From: Aquiflexum sp041751335
GTDB lineage: Bacteria > Bacteroidota > Bacteroidia > Cytophagales > Cyclobacteriaceae
Reading direction: 5' to 3'
Assembly: GCF_041751335.1 (NCBI RefSeq)
Contig: NZ_JBGSXS010000243.1
Location: forward strand, 1-64,000
Length of the DNA stretch: 64,000 nucleotides
In this document: one piece after another, positions 34,087 through 43,585 of the stretch
How the letters are laid out: the number at the start of each line of letters is the position of its first letter
Numbering within the stretch: the stretch's first letter is position 1
Notes under the pieces: generated by a model
The model's input: only the letters and a program-made list of their open reading frames with translations
Database searches by the model: none
Told to the model about the DNA's origin: nothing
Program-made: the position numbers and the translations under genes

Positions 34087-37000
34087 TTCAATAATAAAAA
34101 GACATCTGTTTTTGTCTTAATCCTTCCATCCACGGTCTCGAACTTGAGTTTATAGACATAATTTCCCGGCAAGGCCATGTCACCCATGATTGTCCCGTCC
34201 CAGCCATTGGCTTGAATATCGTCAGTGTAGAATATTGTTTCTCCCCATTTGTTCAAAACCCAAAATTCCAATTTTTCAAGATTCAGGAACTTGGGAAAGA
34301 AATAATCATTGATGCCATCATTGTTCGGCGTAAAGACATTGGGCACCACTAAGAAATAATCGATGATCCTGATTTCTTTCACTATTTCTAGGATACATCC
34401 AAATGCATCAATGGCCTGTAATTTGACATCAAACTCACCTGCTGTTTGAAATGTATGCGTTGGGCTGGTTTCCGTGCTGCTGTTGCCATCTCCAAAATCC
34501 CAGAAATAGGAGATGATGTTGCCGATGGATTTGTTTTGAAACTGAACAGGAATCCCCACCAAAAAGGCATTGTACTGGTCAAAACCAATGGATTCAATAT
34601 CCGCCTCCAACAATACGTCTGTGTTTTCTATCTGAAAAGATTCACGGTATTCACAGCCCTGACCATCAGTAATGGTAAGAACATATAAGCCGGACTGACC
34701 GGTAGACATGGTTAGGCCATTATTTGAAACGTTTCCACCTGACCAAGAGATGGTATAAGGTGCCGAACCACCTGTAATGGAAATATTGATTTCTTCCAAA
34801 ATCTCTCTAGGTTCACAGTTCACGATGGTGTTTCTGATGGTTGCAACAGAGATTGGAACAGGTCTTTTGACTGTGAACTGTCTTTCTGTAAAACATCCTT
34901 TGGAATCTTCAATGCTCACAGCATAATTACCGGAAGGAATATTGGTAAGATTTTTTTCGGTACTGCCATTGCTCCATTTATAATTAAATGGTGGATTTCC
35001 TCCTGTAGGGTTCACAAAAATATTTCCACTTTGTGGGTTGCTACAGTCAAGTGCATCCGTAACTGAACTTTCAATCAAAAGTGGATCAGGCTGAAGGATT
35101 GTAAATTCCCTTCTAACTTCACAGGTGTTGAATTTAGAAACAGTAACACCATAAGTGCCTGCATCCAGATTAAAGAGATTTTCCAGTTCAGCGCCATTGT
35201 CCCATCGGATGGACACACCATCTGTGCCTCCTTCGATATTTAGCCGTATCTGTCCATTTTTCTCTCCAAAACAGGATACCTGACTGACTTCCGCATTTAC
35301 TTTGAATATAGGCGCATCAATGATATTCACAGATTGAGATAGAACACATCCAACTTGATCTGAAACAATGACCGAATATGTACCCGGCCCAACATTGTCA
35401 AAACTTCTCAAATTGGAACCAAAATTCCATGCAACGGTATAAGGGGCAACTCCACCGGATATATCCAATCTCAAAAATCCATCATTGGCCTCGTAGCAGG
35501 AAATATCACCTTTTTCAATATTGATTTCCAGCCTTTGTTCAGGTTCGTTGACCAGTATAGTTCCTGTACTTACCGAGCAATTGTTGTTGTCCGTGACAGT
35601 CAGTTCATATACTCCTGCAGCTATATTTTCTAAAAGCAAACTGTTTGATGGGAAAGGTTGACCGTCCTTGGTCCAGTTCAACTGATAAGGGGTATCTATA
35701 ATTCCCCCTGAGATGCTCACCTCGATCATCCCTGTCGCATCTCCTGTGCAGAACACATCACGTTTATCGATAAGGGCTACAAATAGTTGTTCTGGTTCAT
35801 TTAAGGTGTAGGATCGGGACAAACTGCAACCAAAGTCATCTTTTACCAAAAGTGAATAGTCTCCTGGTCTTAGATTTTCAATAAGTGATGATGAGGAAGA
35901 AAAGCCTTGTGGTCCTGTCCAAGTGAGGGTGAAGTTTCCGTTACCTCCTTGCGGGTCAATTGAAATCCTACCATCATTGGCACCAAAACAAGAGATGCCA
36001 AAGCCTGAAAAATCACTGACTTCATCCAAAAGCGTAATGGAAGGATTTACAGTTATTTGATAGATTTTGGGCAGGCCTTCACAGTTGCTTTGGCCTCCGG
36101 TACTGGCAAACACATTGAAATCAACCGTAATGGGTTCAGAAGTTGGGTTGAACAGGTTTTGAATTGGAATGGTATTTTTGCCATTAGGTAGAACACCTGA
36201 AACACCATTGGCCACAGAAGTCCATGAAATTACTGCACCAGCTACATTGCTGCTGATAACTACCTCCTGACTTTCGGTACCTGTACAGAGTGTTTGGTCT
36301 GCCAATGAAAATTCAATGGACGGTGATGGAAGGACGGTGACAGTTAGTGAAAAAGGCTGTCCCTGGCAAATCCCCAAAAATGGCGTGATGTTATATATGA
36401 CAGTTTGAGGGCTGTTGCTGGAATTGACCAATTCCAAAGGAATCGAATTTTGAGGTTCCGCAGAGGCTACTGCACCTGAAACGGTTGCCGGTGCGGTAAC
36501 TGTCCAGGTAAAAGTACTTCCGGGCGCCATATTTTGCGGGGTAAAGGTTGAAACTTGCGAACTGCAGATTTCCATTTCCCCATCCTGATATACAGGTTCA
36601 GGATTTACGGTAACTTTATAAGTGGCGACTACTTCTTCACAGCTTCCGAGGTTTTCAGAAGCTATTTTGGCAAAGAAAATCACATCAATCGGGATAATGC
36701 TTTTGTTGATGATAGTTTGTGATGGGATCTCATTGATGCCATTAGGAAGTACACCTTCTGCCCCGTTGCTTTGAGATGTCCACTCAATTATTGCTTCCGA
36801 AAGATCAGCGTTTAATAAAACTGTTTCTGTGGTCTCTCCAGAACAGATGATCTGGTCCGGAATGGAGAATTCTACTGTTGGCGCGGGAATGACAGTGACG
36901 GTTACCTGACTTTGAGTGCTGCATGAAGTTTGGACATTGTTGGCTGTTACAGTATAGGTTGTTGTTTCGTCAGGCCTTACCGTTGGATTGGCACTGTTGG

Positions 37001-39029
37001 AATTTTGTATAGTACTGAATGGTATCGCTGTCCAACTGTAAGAATAATTTCCATCGGGAATGATTTCGGAATCCAACACGATGGTTTCACCTCTACATAT
37101 TTCCCTATCGGGTCCTAGATCAATTTCCGGGATTGGATTGATAATGAAGGATACTGATGAGGTAGTGGTACCGCAGGAATTGGTGACTTCTAGGGTGATT
37201 ACTTTGTTGCCAACTGTGTTGAATTCAATGGGGCCGGGATCTGCATTTGTTGATGTTTCAGGAATCCCGCCTTCAAAAGTCCATAGATAAGTGGCTTCCT
37301 CTTCATTGCACAAGCGGACATTTGATGTGGGAGAAATGGTCAATTCCCCACATGAATCAGGGATACTACCCAATGTTACTACAGGAGGGGCATATACGGA
37401 AATTGATTCTGAAGTCGTAAAAACCCCACATGATGTAATCAATTGTTGGGTAATAATATAGTCTCCGGGATTGATGAAATTGAATTCGGGATTGATGTCA
37501 TTGAAAGTACTTCCCTCAGCAAATTCCCAATCTCCTCCAACACTACATTCCCCTCCCTGAAAGGCCACAGACCAACGGAAGAAATCTCCTCCATCAGCAC
37601 AGGTGCCAAGGATATTGGAGGTATTGGTGGCTTTGACCGTGATAGGCCCGCAACCATCAAATTTATCGATTTCGAATGATGCTATAGGTTCGGGAATAAT
37701 GCAGATGGTTTCTTCTTTTTCTTCAATTCCACATCTGTTACCTGTTATCAATTTGATGGTATAGATTCCCGGTTCGGTAAATCTCGGTGTTAAAACAGTC
37801 GATCCGTTGACCCAAGAATTTGGGATATCCGCATTGTTTCTTACTCCTAATGTGTTTCCGGCGCTGAGTTCCCAGCCTGTTGCCGGACTAATTTCCCAAA
37901 CAAACTTACCGGTAGTGGTGCATTGCCCGTTATTACTCACTTCATTTCCGAAGAGTGTTTGGTTGATGATATTAAAATAGGTGTTTTCACAATATACAGA
38001 ATCAGTTAAGCCAATAATTGGTACTGGTTTTTCCGATACATAAATGGGTACCACTTGTGCAGATGATCTTGAACATGGGTTTTCAGCCAGTATGGTCGCT
38101 GAAAAAGAATTGCCAAATCCAGGTGCTCCAAATCTTCCACAGGAAGTAGTTTCAAAAATATGACTTACTGTGGCTGGAGGAGGATGGGAGAATACCTGTG
38201 GGGGAGTGCCATCAGAAAATGTAATCGTATAAGTAGTCCCTATGGGATTGTTTTCTGTCCCTGTAATTGGAAAGGTAAGTGCTTCTCCTGAGCAGATATT
38301 TGTATTGCCCGGATTACCAAAACCCACGGCTGGATTGGACCCGATAAATACGCCTATTCTTCTGCTGACAATACATCCATTGCCTCCTGTCACAGTATAA
38401 TTCAGGTAATAGACTCCTATGGAATAAGCATGGGTCAATTCAGACCATTCATTTCCTTCAAAAGATTCTGAACCATCTCCCCAATCAATTGTATAGGATT
38501 CATTCGTGGATGTTGTGCTAGAGGTATTATAAAAAGTAAATTCAGATACTTGATCATCGTCACAGACAATAAAATATGGAAGGTTATCAAAATCGGTATT
38601 GCTCCTATCACTTGATACTGAAGCAGAGGGGATTTGATTTATGGTGATTGGTTTTGTTTTAAGGTCTATTTCTCCCAATGAATCAGTCACTGTCAGCGTC
38701 ACTTGAAAATTCTGTAGACCATTTCCAACTGTATTGTCAAAAATATGTTCAGGTTCTTCTAATTCAGAAGTTTTGCCATCTCCAAATTGCCAAAGGTATG
38801 TCAGTCCTGTTCCAGTAGAAAGATTGGTGAACTGAATGGGAGAATTACCGCAATATTCGGCGTCCTCAAAACTAAAATCTGCAATAGGAGGTTCGTTGAC
38901 TTCATTTTTTAGAAAAGAGATAATAGACTCCTCAAACTTATTTGGGTAAAAGGAAAGCATAGCACTTACACCACCGATGGCAAAAAAAAGGCTTACAGAA
39001 AAAAGAAATAATAATCTTTTAAATCGCAT
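34083..39029 (-). CDS. Giant PKD/SprB-repeat surface protein with gliding-type C-terminal sorting domain
   Basis: This 1648-residue protein has a signal/membrane anchor (about 6-26) and an N-terminal PKD domain (YLWQFGDGKT). A long array of Ig-like and PKD-like units follows, with near-duplicates around EFSIPDQIICSGETTE and EFSLADQTLCTGTESQ. From about 1005 to 1480 there are six SprB-type repeats, each with a SCFGxxDGxIxxxxxGG start and a xxGxYxxxVxDxxGC end. Next is a second PKD (YFWDFGDGNSS, about 1510). The last 90 residues are the type B sorting domain (VPNVFTPNNDGINDYF, WVLNKWGE, VYKLKF). It should be exported by the type IX system and held at the surface as an adhesin, with the PorP/SprF protein made next to it. 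Confidence 0.95.
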   Translation of the reverse strand: MRFKRLLFLFSVSLFFAIGGVSAMLSFYPNKFEESIISFLKNEVNEPPIADFSFEDAEYCGNSPIQFTNLSTGTGLTYLWQFGDGKTSELEEPEHIFDNTVGNGLQNFQVTLTVTDSLGEIDLKTKPITINQIPSASVSSDRSNTDFDNLPYFIVCDDDQVSEFTFYNTSSTTSTNESYTIDWGDGSESFEGNEWSELTHAYSIGVYYLNYTVTGGNGCIVSRRIGVFIGSNPAVGFGNPGNTNICSGEALTFPITGTENNPIGTTYTITFSDGTPPQVFSHPPPATVSHIFETTSCGRFGAPGFGNSFSATILAENPCSRSSAQVVPIYVSEKPVPIIGLTDSVYCENTYFNIINQTLFGNEVSNNGQCTTTGKFVWEISPATGWELSAGNTLGVRNNADIPNSWVNGSTVLTPRFTEPGIYTIKLITGNRCGIEEKEETICIIPEPIASFEIDKFDGCGPITVKATNTSNILGTCADGGDFFRWSVAFQGGECSVGGDWEFAEGSTFNDINPEFNFINPGDYIITQQLITSCGVFTTSESISVYAPPVVTLGSIPDSCGELTISPTSNVRLCNEEEATYLWTFEGGIPETSTNADPGPIEFNTVGNKVITLEVTNSCGTTTSSVSFIINPIPEIDLGPDREICRGETIVLDSEIIPDGNYSYSWTAIPFSTIQNSNSANPTVRPDETTTYTVTANNVQTSCSTQSQVTVTVIPAPTVEFSIPDQIICSGETTETVLLNADLSEAIIEWTSQSNGAEGVLPNGINEIPSQTIINKSIIPIDVIFFAKIASENLGSCEEVVATYKVTVNPEPVYQDGEMEICSSQVSTFTPQNMAPGSTFTWTVTAPATVSGAVASAEPQNSIPLELVNSSNSPQTVIYNITPFLGICQGQPFSLTVTVLPSPSIEFSLADQTLCTGTESQEVVISSNVAGAVISWTSVANGVSGVLPNGKNTIPIQNLFNPTSEPITVDFNVFASTGGQSNCEGLPKIYQITVNPSITLLDEVSDFSGFGISCFGANDGRISIDPQGGNGNFTLTWTGPQGFSSSSSLIENLRPGDYSLLVKDDFGCSLSRSYTLNEPEQLFVALIDKRDVFCTGDATGMIEVSISGGIIDTPYQLNWTKDGQPFPSNSLLLENIAAGVYELTVTDNNNCSVSTGTILVNEPEQRLEINIEKGDISCYEANDGFLRLDISGGVAPYTVAWNFGSNLRSFDNVGPGTYSVIVSDQVGCVLSQSVNIIDAPIFKVNAEVSQVSCFGEKNGQIRLNIEGGTDGVSIRWDNGAELENLFNLDAGTYGVTVSKFNTCEVRREFTILQPDPLLIESSVTDALDCSNPQSGNIFVNPTGGNPPFNYKWSNGSTEKNLTNIPSGNYAVSIEDSKGCFTERQFTVKRPVPISVATIRNTIVNCEPREILEEINISITGGSAPYTISWSGGNVSNNGLTMSTGQSGLYVLTITDGQGCEYRESFQIENTDVLLEADIESIGFDQYNAFLVGIPVQFQNKSIGNIISYFWDFGDGNSSTETSPTHTFQTAGEFDVKLQAIDAFGCILEIVKEIRIIDYFLVVPNVFTPNNDGINDYFFPKFLNLEKLEFWVLNKWGETIFYTDDIQANGWDGTIMGDMALPGNYVYKLKFETVDGRIKTKTDVFLLLK

Positions 39030-39136
39030 CGAAAATAAACTACAAGCAAAAATGTATTATGTGGTCATATTAATGCGGAATATAAATAATGAAAAAGATA
39101 AAAAGAATTCTTTTCAAAAAATTATTATCGAATCAT

Positions 39137-39943
39137 TCAAAGAAACGAGGTGTCCTCAGACGCTTCCTTTGTCATTTGTTCTGAAATTTCCTTTCCAAGG
39201 TATCTGTCAATCAAATAATGCCCGAGGTATAGCAATGGAGTAAGTAAAATAGCCACACTGAATTTGTAGATATAATTGATGATACCTACTGATGCTACCT
39301 GTGCCCAGCTCCAGTTTCCAAAAATGTAAAAAGCGATTCCAAGTACTACAAATGAGTCAAAAAACTGGGAAACCAATGTTGACCCCGTCGCTCTCAACCA
39401 GATCATTTTTGGTCCGGTGATTTTTCTGAGTTTTTGGAAAACATATACATCTATCAACTGACCCAGTAAGAACGCAGTCAAAGAGCCGATGATAATCCCC
39501 AATCCCTGTCTGAAAATCACATTGAAGGCATAATCAATGTTGAAGGGATTTCCATTTGGATCGGGTGTGTTGACATCCAACCAAAATGGTGCAGGAGGAA
39601 GCATGGTCACTATGGAAATTATGATAAATATATAACCAATAAAATAGGCCGTAATAAAGCTGATTTTCTTGACACCTTTCTTACCATAATATTCATTGAT
39701 AATGTCAGTGGTGATAAATACAATTGGCCAAATTACTGCCCCCGCTGTGAGGTTAAAGTCCAATATGTATTCTCCAAAAATTGTCCAACCTGCAGGTTCA
39801 TAACCAAGAGTTCTTTCTCCTGAAAAGATTTTAACACCGATGATTTCAGCCAAGATGGCGTTGGTAAGAAAAATCCCACTTAAGATAATAAAGAGGTTGG
39901 TCTTTTTTGACTGAAAAGTTTTAGAGGTAACTTTTAAATCCAT
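39137..39943 (-). CDS. Queuosine precursor transporter (YhhQ/VUT family)
   Basis: The 268-residue inner-membrane protein has six or so helices and the family blocks WPIVFITTDIINEYYGKKG and FLLGQLIDVYVFQ. Further family features are the helix with STLVSQFFDSFVVLGIAF and the end LTPLLYLGHYLIDRYLG. Relatives import preQ0 or preQ1 for queuosine in tRNA. Between helices 3 and 4 there is a long hydrophilic loop (PDPNGNPFNID). No preQ1 riboswitch was recognised in the short upstream region (39944-39979). Length is somewhat greater than E. coli YhhQ (221). Confidence 0.9.
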   Translation of the reverse strand: MDLKVTSKTFQSKKTNLFIILSGIFLTNAILAEIIGVKIFSGERTLGYEPAGWTIFGEYILDFNLTAGAVIWPIVFITTDIINEYYGKKGVKKISFITAYFIGYIFIIISIVTMLPPAPFWLDVNTPDPNGNPFNIDYAFNVIFRQGLGIIIGSLTAFLLGQLIDVYVFQKLRKITGPKMIWLRATGSTLVSQFFDSFVVLGIAFYIFGNWSWAQVASVGIINYIYKFSVAILLTPLLYLGHYLIDRYLGKEISEQMTKEASEDTSFL

Positions 39944-39979
39944 ATTGTTGGAATTTATATGATATAGGTTAATAAAAAA

Positions 39980-40909
39980 TCAAGGATAGAGAATTGGATA
40001 TGTCATTCCTTCTTCGCTTAAGTAACTTTCATTAAATTCTTCTTTGGCCTGCTCCAACAATATTGAAAGGTCCTTGTAACGGGATGAATAATGACCCAAC
40101 AATAATTTTTTTGCTCCTGCACTCTTAGCAATCTTGGCCGCTTGTCTTGCTGTACTGTGAAATGTAGACCCAGCTCTTTCTTCTTCCAAATCATCAAATG
40201 TAGATTCATGGTATAAGAGGTTTACTTCTTTAATTATTCTTGGCAAGCCCAGATCATATATTGTGTCTGAACAATAAGCATACTTTCGTACAGGCTTATG
40301 CTCATGGGTAAATTCCGATACAGCAAAAATCACTTTACCATCAGCATCCAAATAATCTTTTCCGGAACGAAGTGTATTAATGGCATCAATACTGAGATTG
40401 TTTTGTTGTAGTTTTTCTTTAACCAAATTTTTAAGCCCTTGTTTTTCCTCTATTAAAAATCCTGTACAAGGTACCCGGTGCTTCAGTGGAAAAGTATGTA
40501 CCCGAAAATTCTTTTCTTCCAAGATAAGTTCTTCACTTTTAATTTGTGTACTGATAAATCTTAAAGGAAATCCGAGATTGGATTTGCTATGTTTGAGTTG
40601 GACAGTGATGATTTCATCTAGTCCTTGAGGTCCAAAAATTGTCAGTAAACGTTCTCTTTTAACAAGGTGGAAACTAGAGATCAACCCCATCAATCCATAA
40701 TAGTGATCTCCATGGAGATGGGAAATAAAAATAAAGTCTATCTTGGAAAATTTGAGTTTGAATTTGCGAAGTTGAATTTGTGTCCCCTCACCACAATCCA
40801 AAAGCAATAAGGACCCCCCAATCTGAACCAATTGGGAGGTCTGATTTCTACTATGAGCAGGAATAGCAGAATTTGAACCTAAAATGGTGACTTCAAATTC
40901 CAAGATCAA
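39980..40909 (-). CDS. rnz: Ribonuclease Z
   Basis: The 309-residue beta-lactamase-fold endonuclease matures tRNA 3' ends. The first metal motif is SHLHGDHYYG (H64, H66, D68, H69). The family's exosite arm lies about 150-200, and the later metal ligands are in SDTIYD and FHSTARQAAKIAKSAGA, with LLGHYSSRYKD near the end. It should be active on precursor tRNAs lacking CCA, and the tRNA-Pro here has no encoded CCA. The STAS gene overlaps its start by four bases (ATGA), an arrangement that links them translationally. Confidence 0.95.
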   Translation of the reverse strand: MILEFEVTILGSNSAIPAHSRNQTSQLVQIGGSLLLLDCGEGTQIQLRKFKLKFSKIDFIFISHLHGDHYYGLMGLISSFHLVKRERLLTIFGPQGLDEIITVQLKHSKSNLGFPLRFISTQIKSEELILEEKNFRVHTFPLKHRVPCTGFLIEEKQGLKNLVKEKLQQNNLSIDAINTLRSGKDYLDADGKVIFAVSEFTHEHKPVRKYAYCSDTIYDLGLPRIIKEVNLLYHESTFDDLEEERAGSTFHSTARQAAKIAKSAGAKKLLLGHYSSRYKDLSILLEQAKEEFNESYLSEEGMTYPILYP

Positions 40910-41283
40910 TCTTCCTCTTCTTGTTCGCGGCCTTCAATCTCATGTATAAATATTGCTTCAGCCGCTTCTTCGATGGAATCAACAATTGTAAAGACCTTAT
41001 CAAGCATGGAAATTTTGATCAGCTTCATGACATGTTCTTGGGGTGAGGCAATGATGAAAATACCCCCATTTCTTCCAAATTCTCTGTTTCCAACCAATAA
41101 AGCACTCAATCCACTGGAATCAGCATATTTAACATGACTCATGTCAATAACAAGATTCTCATAACCCTCCGCATTGACTGTCAACAATTCTGATTTCAGT
41201 TTTGGGGACAAAGCGGAATCCAATTTTTCCTCCATTGGAGTGAAAACCACATATTGCTCTTTTTTATCTACTGTATATTTCAT
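40906..41283 (-). CDS. STAS domain protein, anti-sigma-factor-antagonist type
   Basis: The ATG at 41283 is chosen because the only upstream start in frame is a TTG at 41298; this gives 125 residues. The STAS fold is seen as YVVFTPMEEKLDSALS, ENLVIDMSHVKYADSSGLSA and GGIFIIASPQ. The DSSG segment (D55, S56, S57) is the site phosphorylated in SpoIIAA-like antagonists. The C-terminal 15 residues are very acidic. It could regulate a partner kinase or RsbW-like protein, which is not in the window. Its last bases overlap the start of rnz, so expression of the two is tied. Confidence 0.88.
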   Translation of the reverse strand: MKYTVDKKEQYVVFTPMEEKLDSALSPKLKSELLTVNAEGYENLVIDMSHVKYADSSGLSALLVGNREFGRNGGIFIIASPQEHVMKLIKISMLDKVFTIVDSIEEAAEAIFIHEIEGREQEEED

Positions 41284-41388
41284 ATCCTTTTTGTTCAATT
41301 ATTCCTAACTTCAATTATCTGAAATCAATTGTTTATTTGAAATCGATCTCATAAAACTCAATCACAAATTCAATCGTGGTCTATCGGT

Positions 41389-42324
41389 TCAAATTTTTTC
41401 CAAGATGGCTTTTTCTATACTTCCTTCCAAATCTTCAAAGGTTGATTTTACAAATTCTTCCCCAATGATTTTTTCGTATAATTCAATATATCTGCCTGAA
41501 ATTTCTTCCACAAATTCATCCGGCATGACAGGTACCTTTTGTCCTTCCTTTCCCTGGAATCCATTTGCAATCAGCCATTGCCTGACAAACTCTTTAGATA
41601 GTTGCTTTTGGGGAAGGCCTTGTGACTGAAGGTCTTCGTATTTATCCGCATAAAAATACCTGGAGGAGTCAGGCGTATGTATCTCATCAATCAAAAGAAT
41701 TTTATCTCCGAATTTCCCAAACTCATATTTGGTATCCACAAGAATCAACCCTTTATCCTTTGCCATTTGTGTTCCTTTTTCAAACAAAGCAAAAGTGTAA
41801 TTCTCCAATACCTCATAATCATTTTCACTGACAATACCTTTTGCAAGTATGTCTTCTTTGGAAATGTCCTCATCATGACCTTCTGAGGCTTTGGTGGTAG
41901 GAGTAATGATAGGTTTTGGTAGTATATCGTTCTCTTTTAAACCTTCTGGCATTGGGACCCCGCAAAGAATTCTTTTACCCGCCTTGTATTCCCTGGCAGC
42001 ATGTCCCGCAAGGTATCCCCTGATGACCATTTCAACTTTAAATGGTTCACATTTTTTTCCAATAGTGACATTAGGGTGAGGGGTGGAGGTCACCCAATTG
42101 GGGACAATATCAGCTGTTGCCTCTAGAAACTTGGCAGCTATCTGATTTAAAACTTGTCCTTTAAAAGGAATTGGTCTTGGCAGGACTACATCAAAAGCAG
42201 AGATCCTATCTGAGGCCACAACTGCAAGACTATGCTCAAAAAAATAAACGTCTCTTACTTTGCCTTTATAAAACCCGATTTGACCTGAGAATTTAAATTT
42301 GGTTTCTTTTATTGCTGTTTCCAT
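41389..42324 (-). CDS. purC: Phosphoribosylaminoimidazole-succinocarboxamide synthase
   Basis: The ATG at 42324 gives 311 residues; an upstream TTG at 42336 lies too close to the -7 element at 42342-42349. SAICAR synthase adds aspartate to CAIR in purine synthesis. Signatures are YKGKVRDVYF near the start, VVASDRISAFDVVLP, MVIRGYLAGHAAREY, GHDEDIS and LILVDTKYEFG, then IDEIHTPDSSRYF. The length fits the longer (about 300-residue) form rather than the 240-residue E. coli form. It is downstream of the YwqK-like gene and upstream of the STAS gene, with gaps of about 70-105 bp. Confidence 0.96.
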   Translation of the reverse strand: METAIKETKFKFSGQIGFYKGKVRDVYFFEHSLAVVASDRISAFDVVLPRPIPFKGQVLNQIAAKFLEATADIVPNWVTSTPHPNVTIGKKCEPFKVEMVIRGYLAGHAAREYKAGKRILCGVPMPEGLKENDILPKPIITPTTKASEGHDEDISKEDILAKGIVSENDYEVLENYTFALFEKGTQMAKDKGLILVDTKYEFGKFGDKILLIDEIHTPDSSRYFYADKYEDLQSQGLPQKQLSKEFVRQWLIANGFQGKEGQKVPVMPDEFVEEISGRYIELYEKIIGEEFVKSTFEDLEGSIEKAILEKI

Positions 42325-42341
42325 TCGATATATCAATTAGA

Positions 42342-42349
42342 CAAAATTA
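42342..42349 (-). promoter_or_regulatory. Putative -7 element of purC
   Basis: The minus strand reads TAATTTTG, matching TAnnTTTG, 18 bases before the purC ATG. A -33 match at suitable distance was not clear. It supports the ATG at 42324 rather than the TTG upstream. Confidence 0.42.
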
Positions 42350-42397
42350 GAAAAAGCTTCCTGTTTTGACGCTTTTAATGGTTTTATTTCTTGAATT

Positions 42398-43504
42398 TCA
42401 ATTGTCATTTTCTTTGGTAAGATCCTGCACAAATTTACCCTCTTTAAATTGCCTTTCCTGAATGAGTACACCTGCGTCATTAAATATTTGCTGTATCCCA
42501 TGTGCTTTGCCCATGCGATAAGGCATTATTTCTTTGACCTGTCCATTCGGATGATATATTTCAGCGTTACCTTCCTCTTGTCCATTGAGAAAAGTAATTT
42601 TTCTTTCTTCCTTACCATTCTCGTGGTATCCAATGATTTTCACCAACTCACCATTCTTATTGTAAGCAGCGATTTCTTTGATCTGACCGCCTTGATAATA
42701 AGTGGTAATATTGCCTGAAACCCTTCCAGCACGGTATTGTCCCTGTTCTTCCAAGGTACCGTTTTCATAAAAGCTTTTAAAGGAACCTATAGGTTGCCCT
42801 TTCTTGAATTCCCCTTGTCTTGCAATTTGACCGTTGGGGTGGAAATAAACAGTATTCCCATTCTGAATACCGTTGTTATACTGAATCTGAGATTTGACTG
42901 CACCGTTGGAATAATAGGTAAACTGGTCACCATCAAATTGGCCATTTTTATAGTAGAATTTGGCAATAAGGTTCCCATCTTCATCATATTCCTCTTTATT
43001 GCCATCTATCACGCCGGATCTGTAGAAAGCTTTTTCTATTAGCTTTTCGTTTTCATCGTAATAAAAACTCCATCCGTCCGGTCTGTTTTTTTCAAAACTA
43101 GATTTTTGTTTGATTTTTCCATTTTCAAAATAAGTGATTACTTCGCCTTCTATGAGGTTATTCTCAAAATTAAGTTTTTGGGATAAACTCCCTGTTTGAA
43201 AGAAATTTTTGGCCGGACCTTCGCGAAGGTTATTGACATAATTTAAGACCCGCAAAGTATCATCACTGAAGGGATAAAAGTCTACAAAAAGTCCCTCTTT
43301 CTTACCTTCTTTCAAATGACCAATAAGCGCAAGACCCCCATCTTCATAATATAATTTATATAATCCCTGAGCAATGCCATTTACCAACTCATATTCCTCT
43401 TTGAGTTTGAGGCTATCCTCATCATAGAATGTCCTGACCGGATTTTGGGCAAGGACGGTTGATGAAACGAAAATGGAAAGAAATAAAAGAAAAAGGTTTT
43501 TCAT
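42398..43504 (-). CDS. YwqK/MORN-repeat exported protein
   Basis: The ATG at 43504 (368 residues) begins a signal peptide (KNLFLLFLSIFVSSTVLAQN); a TTG start upstream is rejected. The mature protein is a run of about 14 units of some 22 residues like GQIKEIAAYNKNGELVKI, FYENGTLEEQGQYRAGRVSG and YHPNGQVKEIMPYRMGKAHG, the YwqK/MORN pattern. Despite the database name 'antitoxin YwqK family', this repeat is a general beta-hairpin unit and no toxin gene is near, so no toxin-antitoxin role is claimed. It is likely periplasmic or surface-located. Function is unknown. Confidence 0.85.
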   Translation of the reverse strand: MKNLFLLFLSIFVSSTVLAQNPVRTFYDEDSLKLKEEYELVNGIAQGLYKLYYEDGGLALIGHLKEGKKEGLFVDFYPFSDDTLRVLNYVNNLREGPAKNFFQTGSLSQKLNFENNLIEGEVITYFENGKIKQKSSFEKNRPDGWSFYYDENEKLIEKAFYRSGVIDGNKEEYDEDGNLIAKFYYKNGQFDGDQFTYYSNGAVKSQIQYNNGIQNGNTVYFHPNGQIARQGEFKKGQPIGSFKSFYENGTLEEQGQYRAGRVSGNITTYYQGGQIKEIAAYNKNGELVKIIGYHENGKEERKITFLNGQEEGNAEIYHPNGQVKEIMPYRMGKAHGIQQIFNDAGVLIQERQFKEGKFVQDLTKENDN

Positions 43505-43525
43505 TGGATGGTTCAAGAGAAATTA

Positions 43526-43567
43526 AACAACTAAATACCTGAGACATCACAGGCATTTAGTTGTTTT
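43526..43567 (-). terminator. Hairpin between thiolase and YwqK-like genes
   Basis: A long stem (AAACAACTAAATACCTG at 43525-43541 with CAGGCATTTAGTTGTTTTT, one mismatch) lies between the thiolase stop and the next gene on the same strand. It probably ends the thiolase transcript. The T-run is better on the plus strand, so it may act both ways. Confidence 0.55.
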
Positions 43568-43585
43568 TATGAGTTTCAGTGATTA

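Noticed and set aside
34388..38900. Several plus-strand frames of 60-80 codons opposite the giant adhesin
   Set aside because: All are antisense to a continuous, well-supported coding region with clear domains.
39944..39979. preQ1 riboswitch before the queuosine precursor transporter
   Set aside because: The 36-bp gap lacks the C-rich loop and A-rich tail of preQ1 aptamers.
42398..43504. Toxin-antitoxin system based on the YwqK family name
   Set aside because: The repeats are generic and no toxin-like gene is adjacent.
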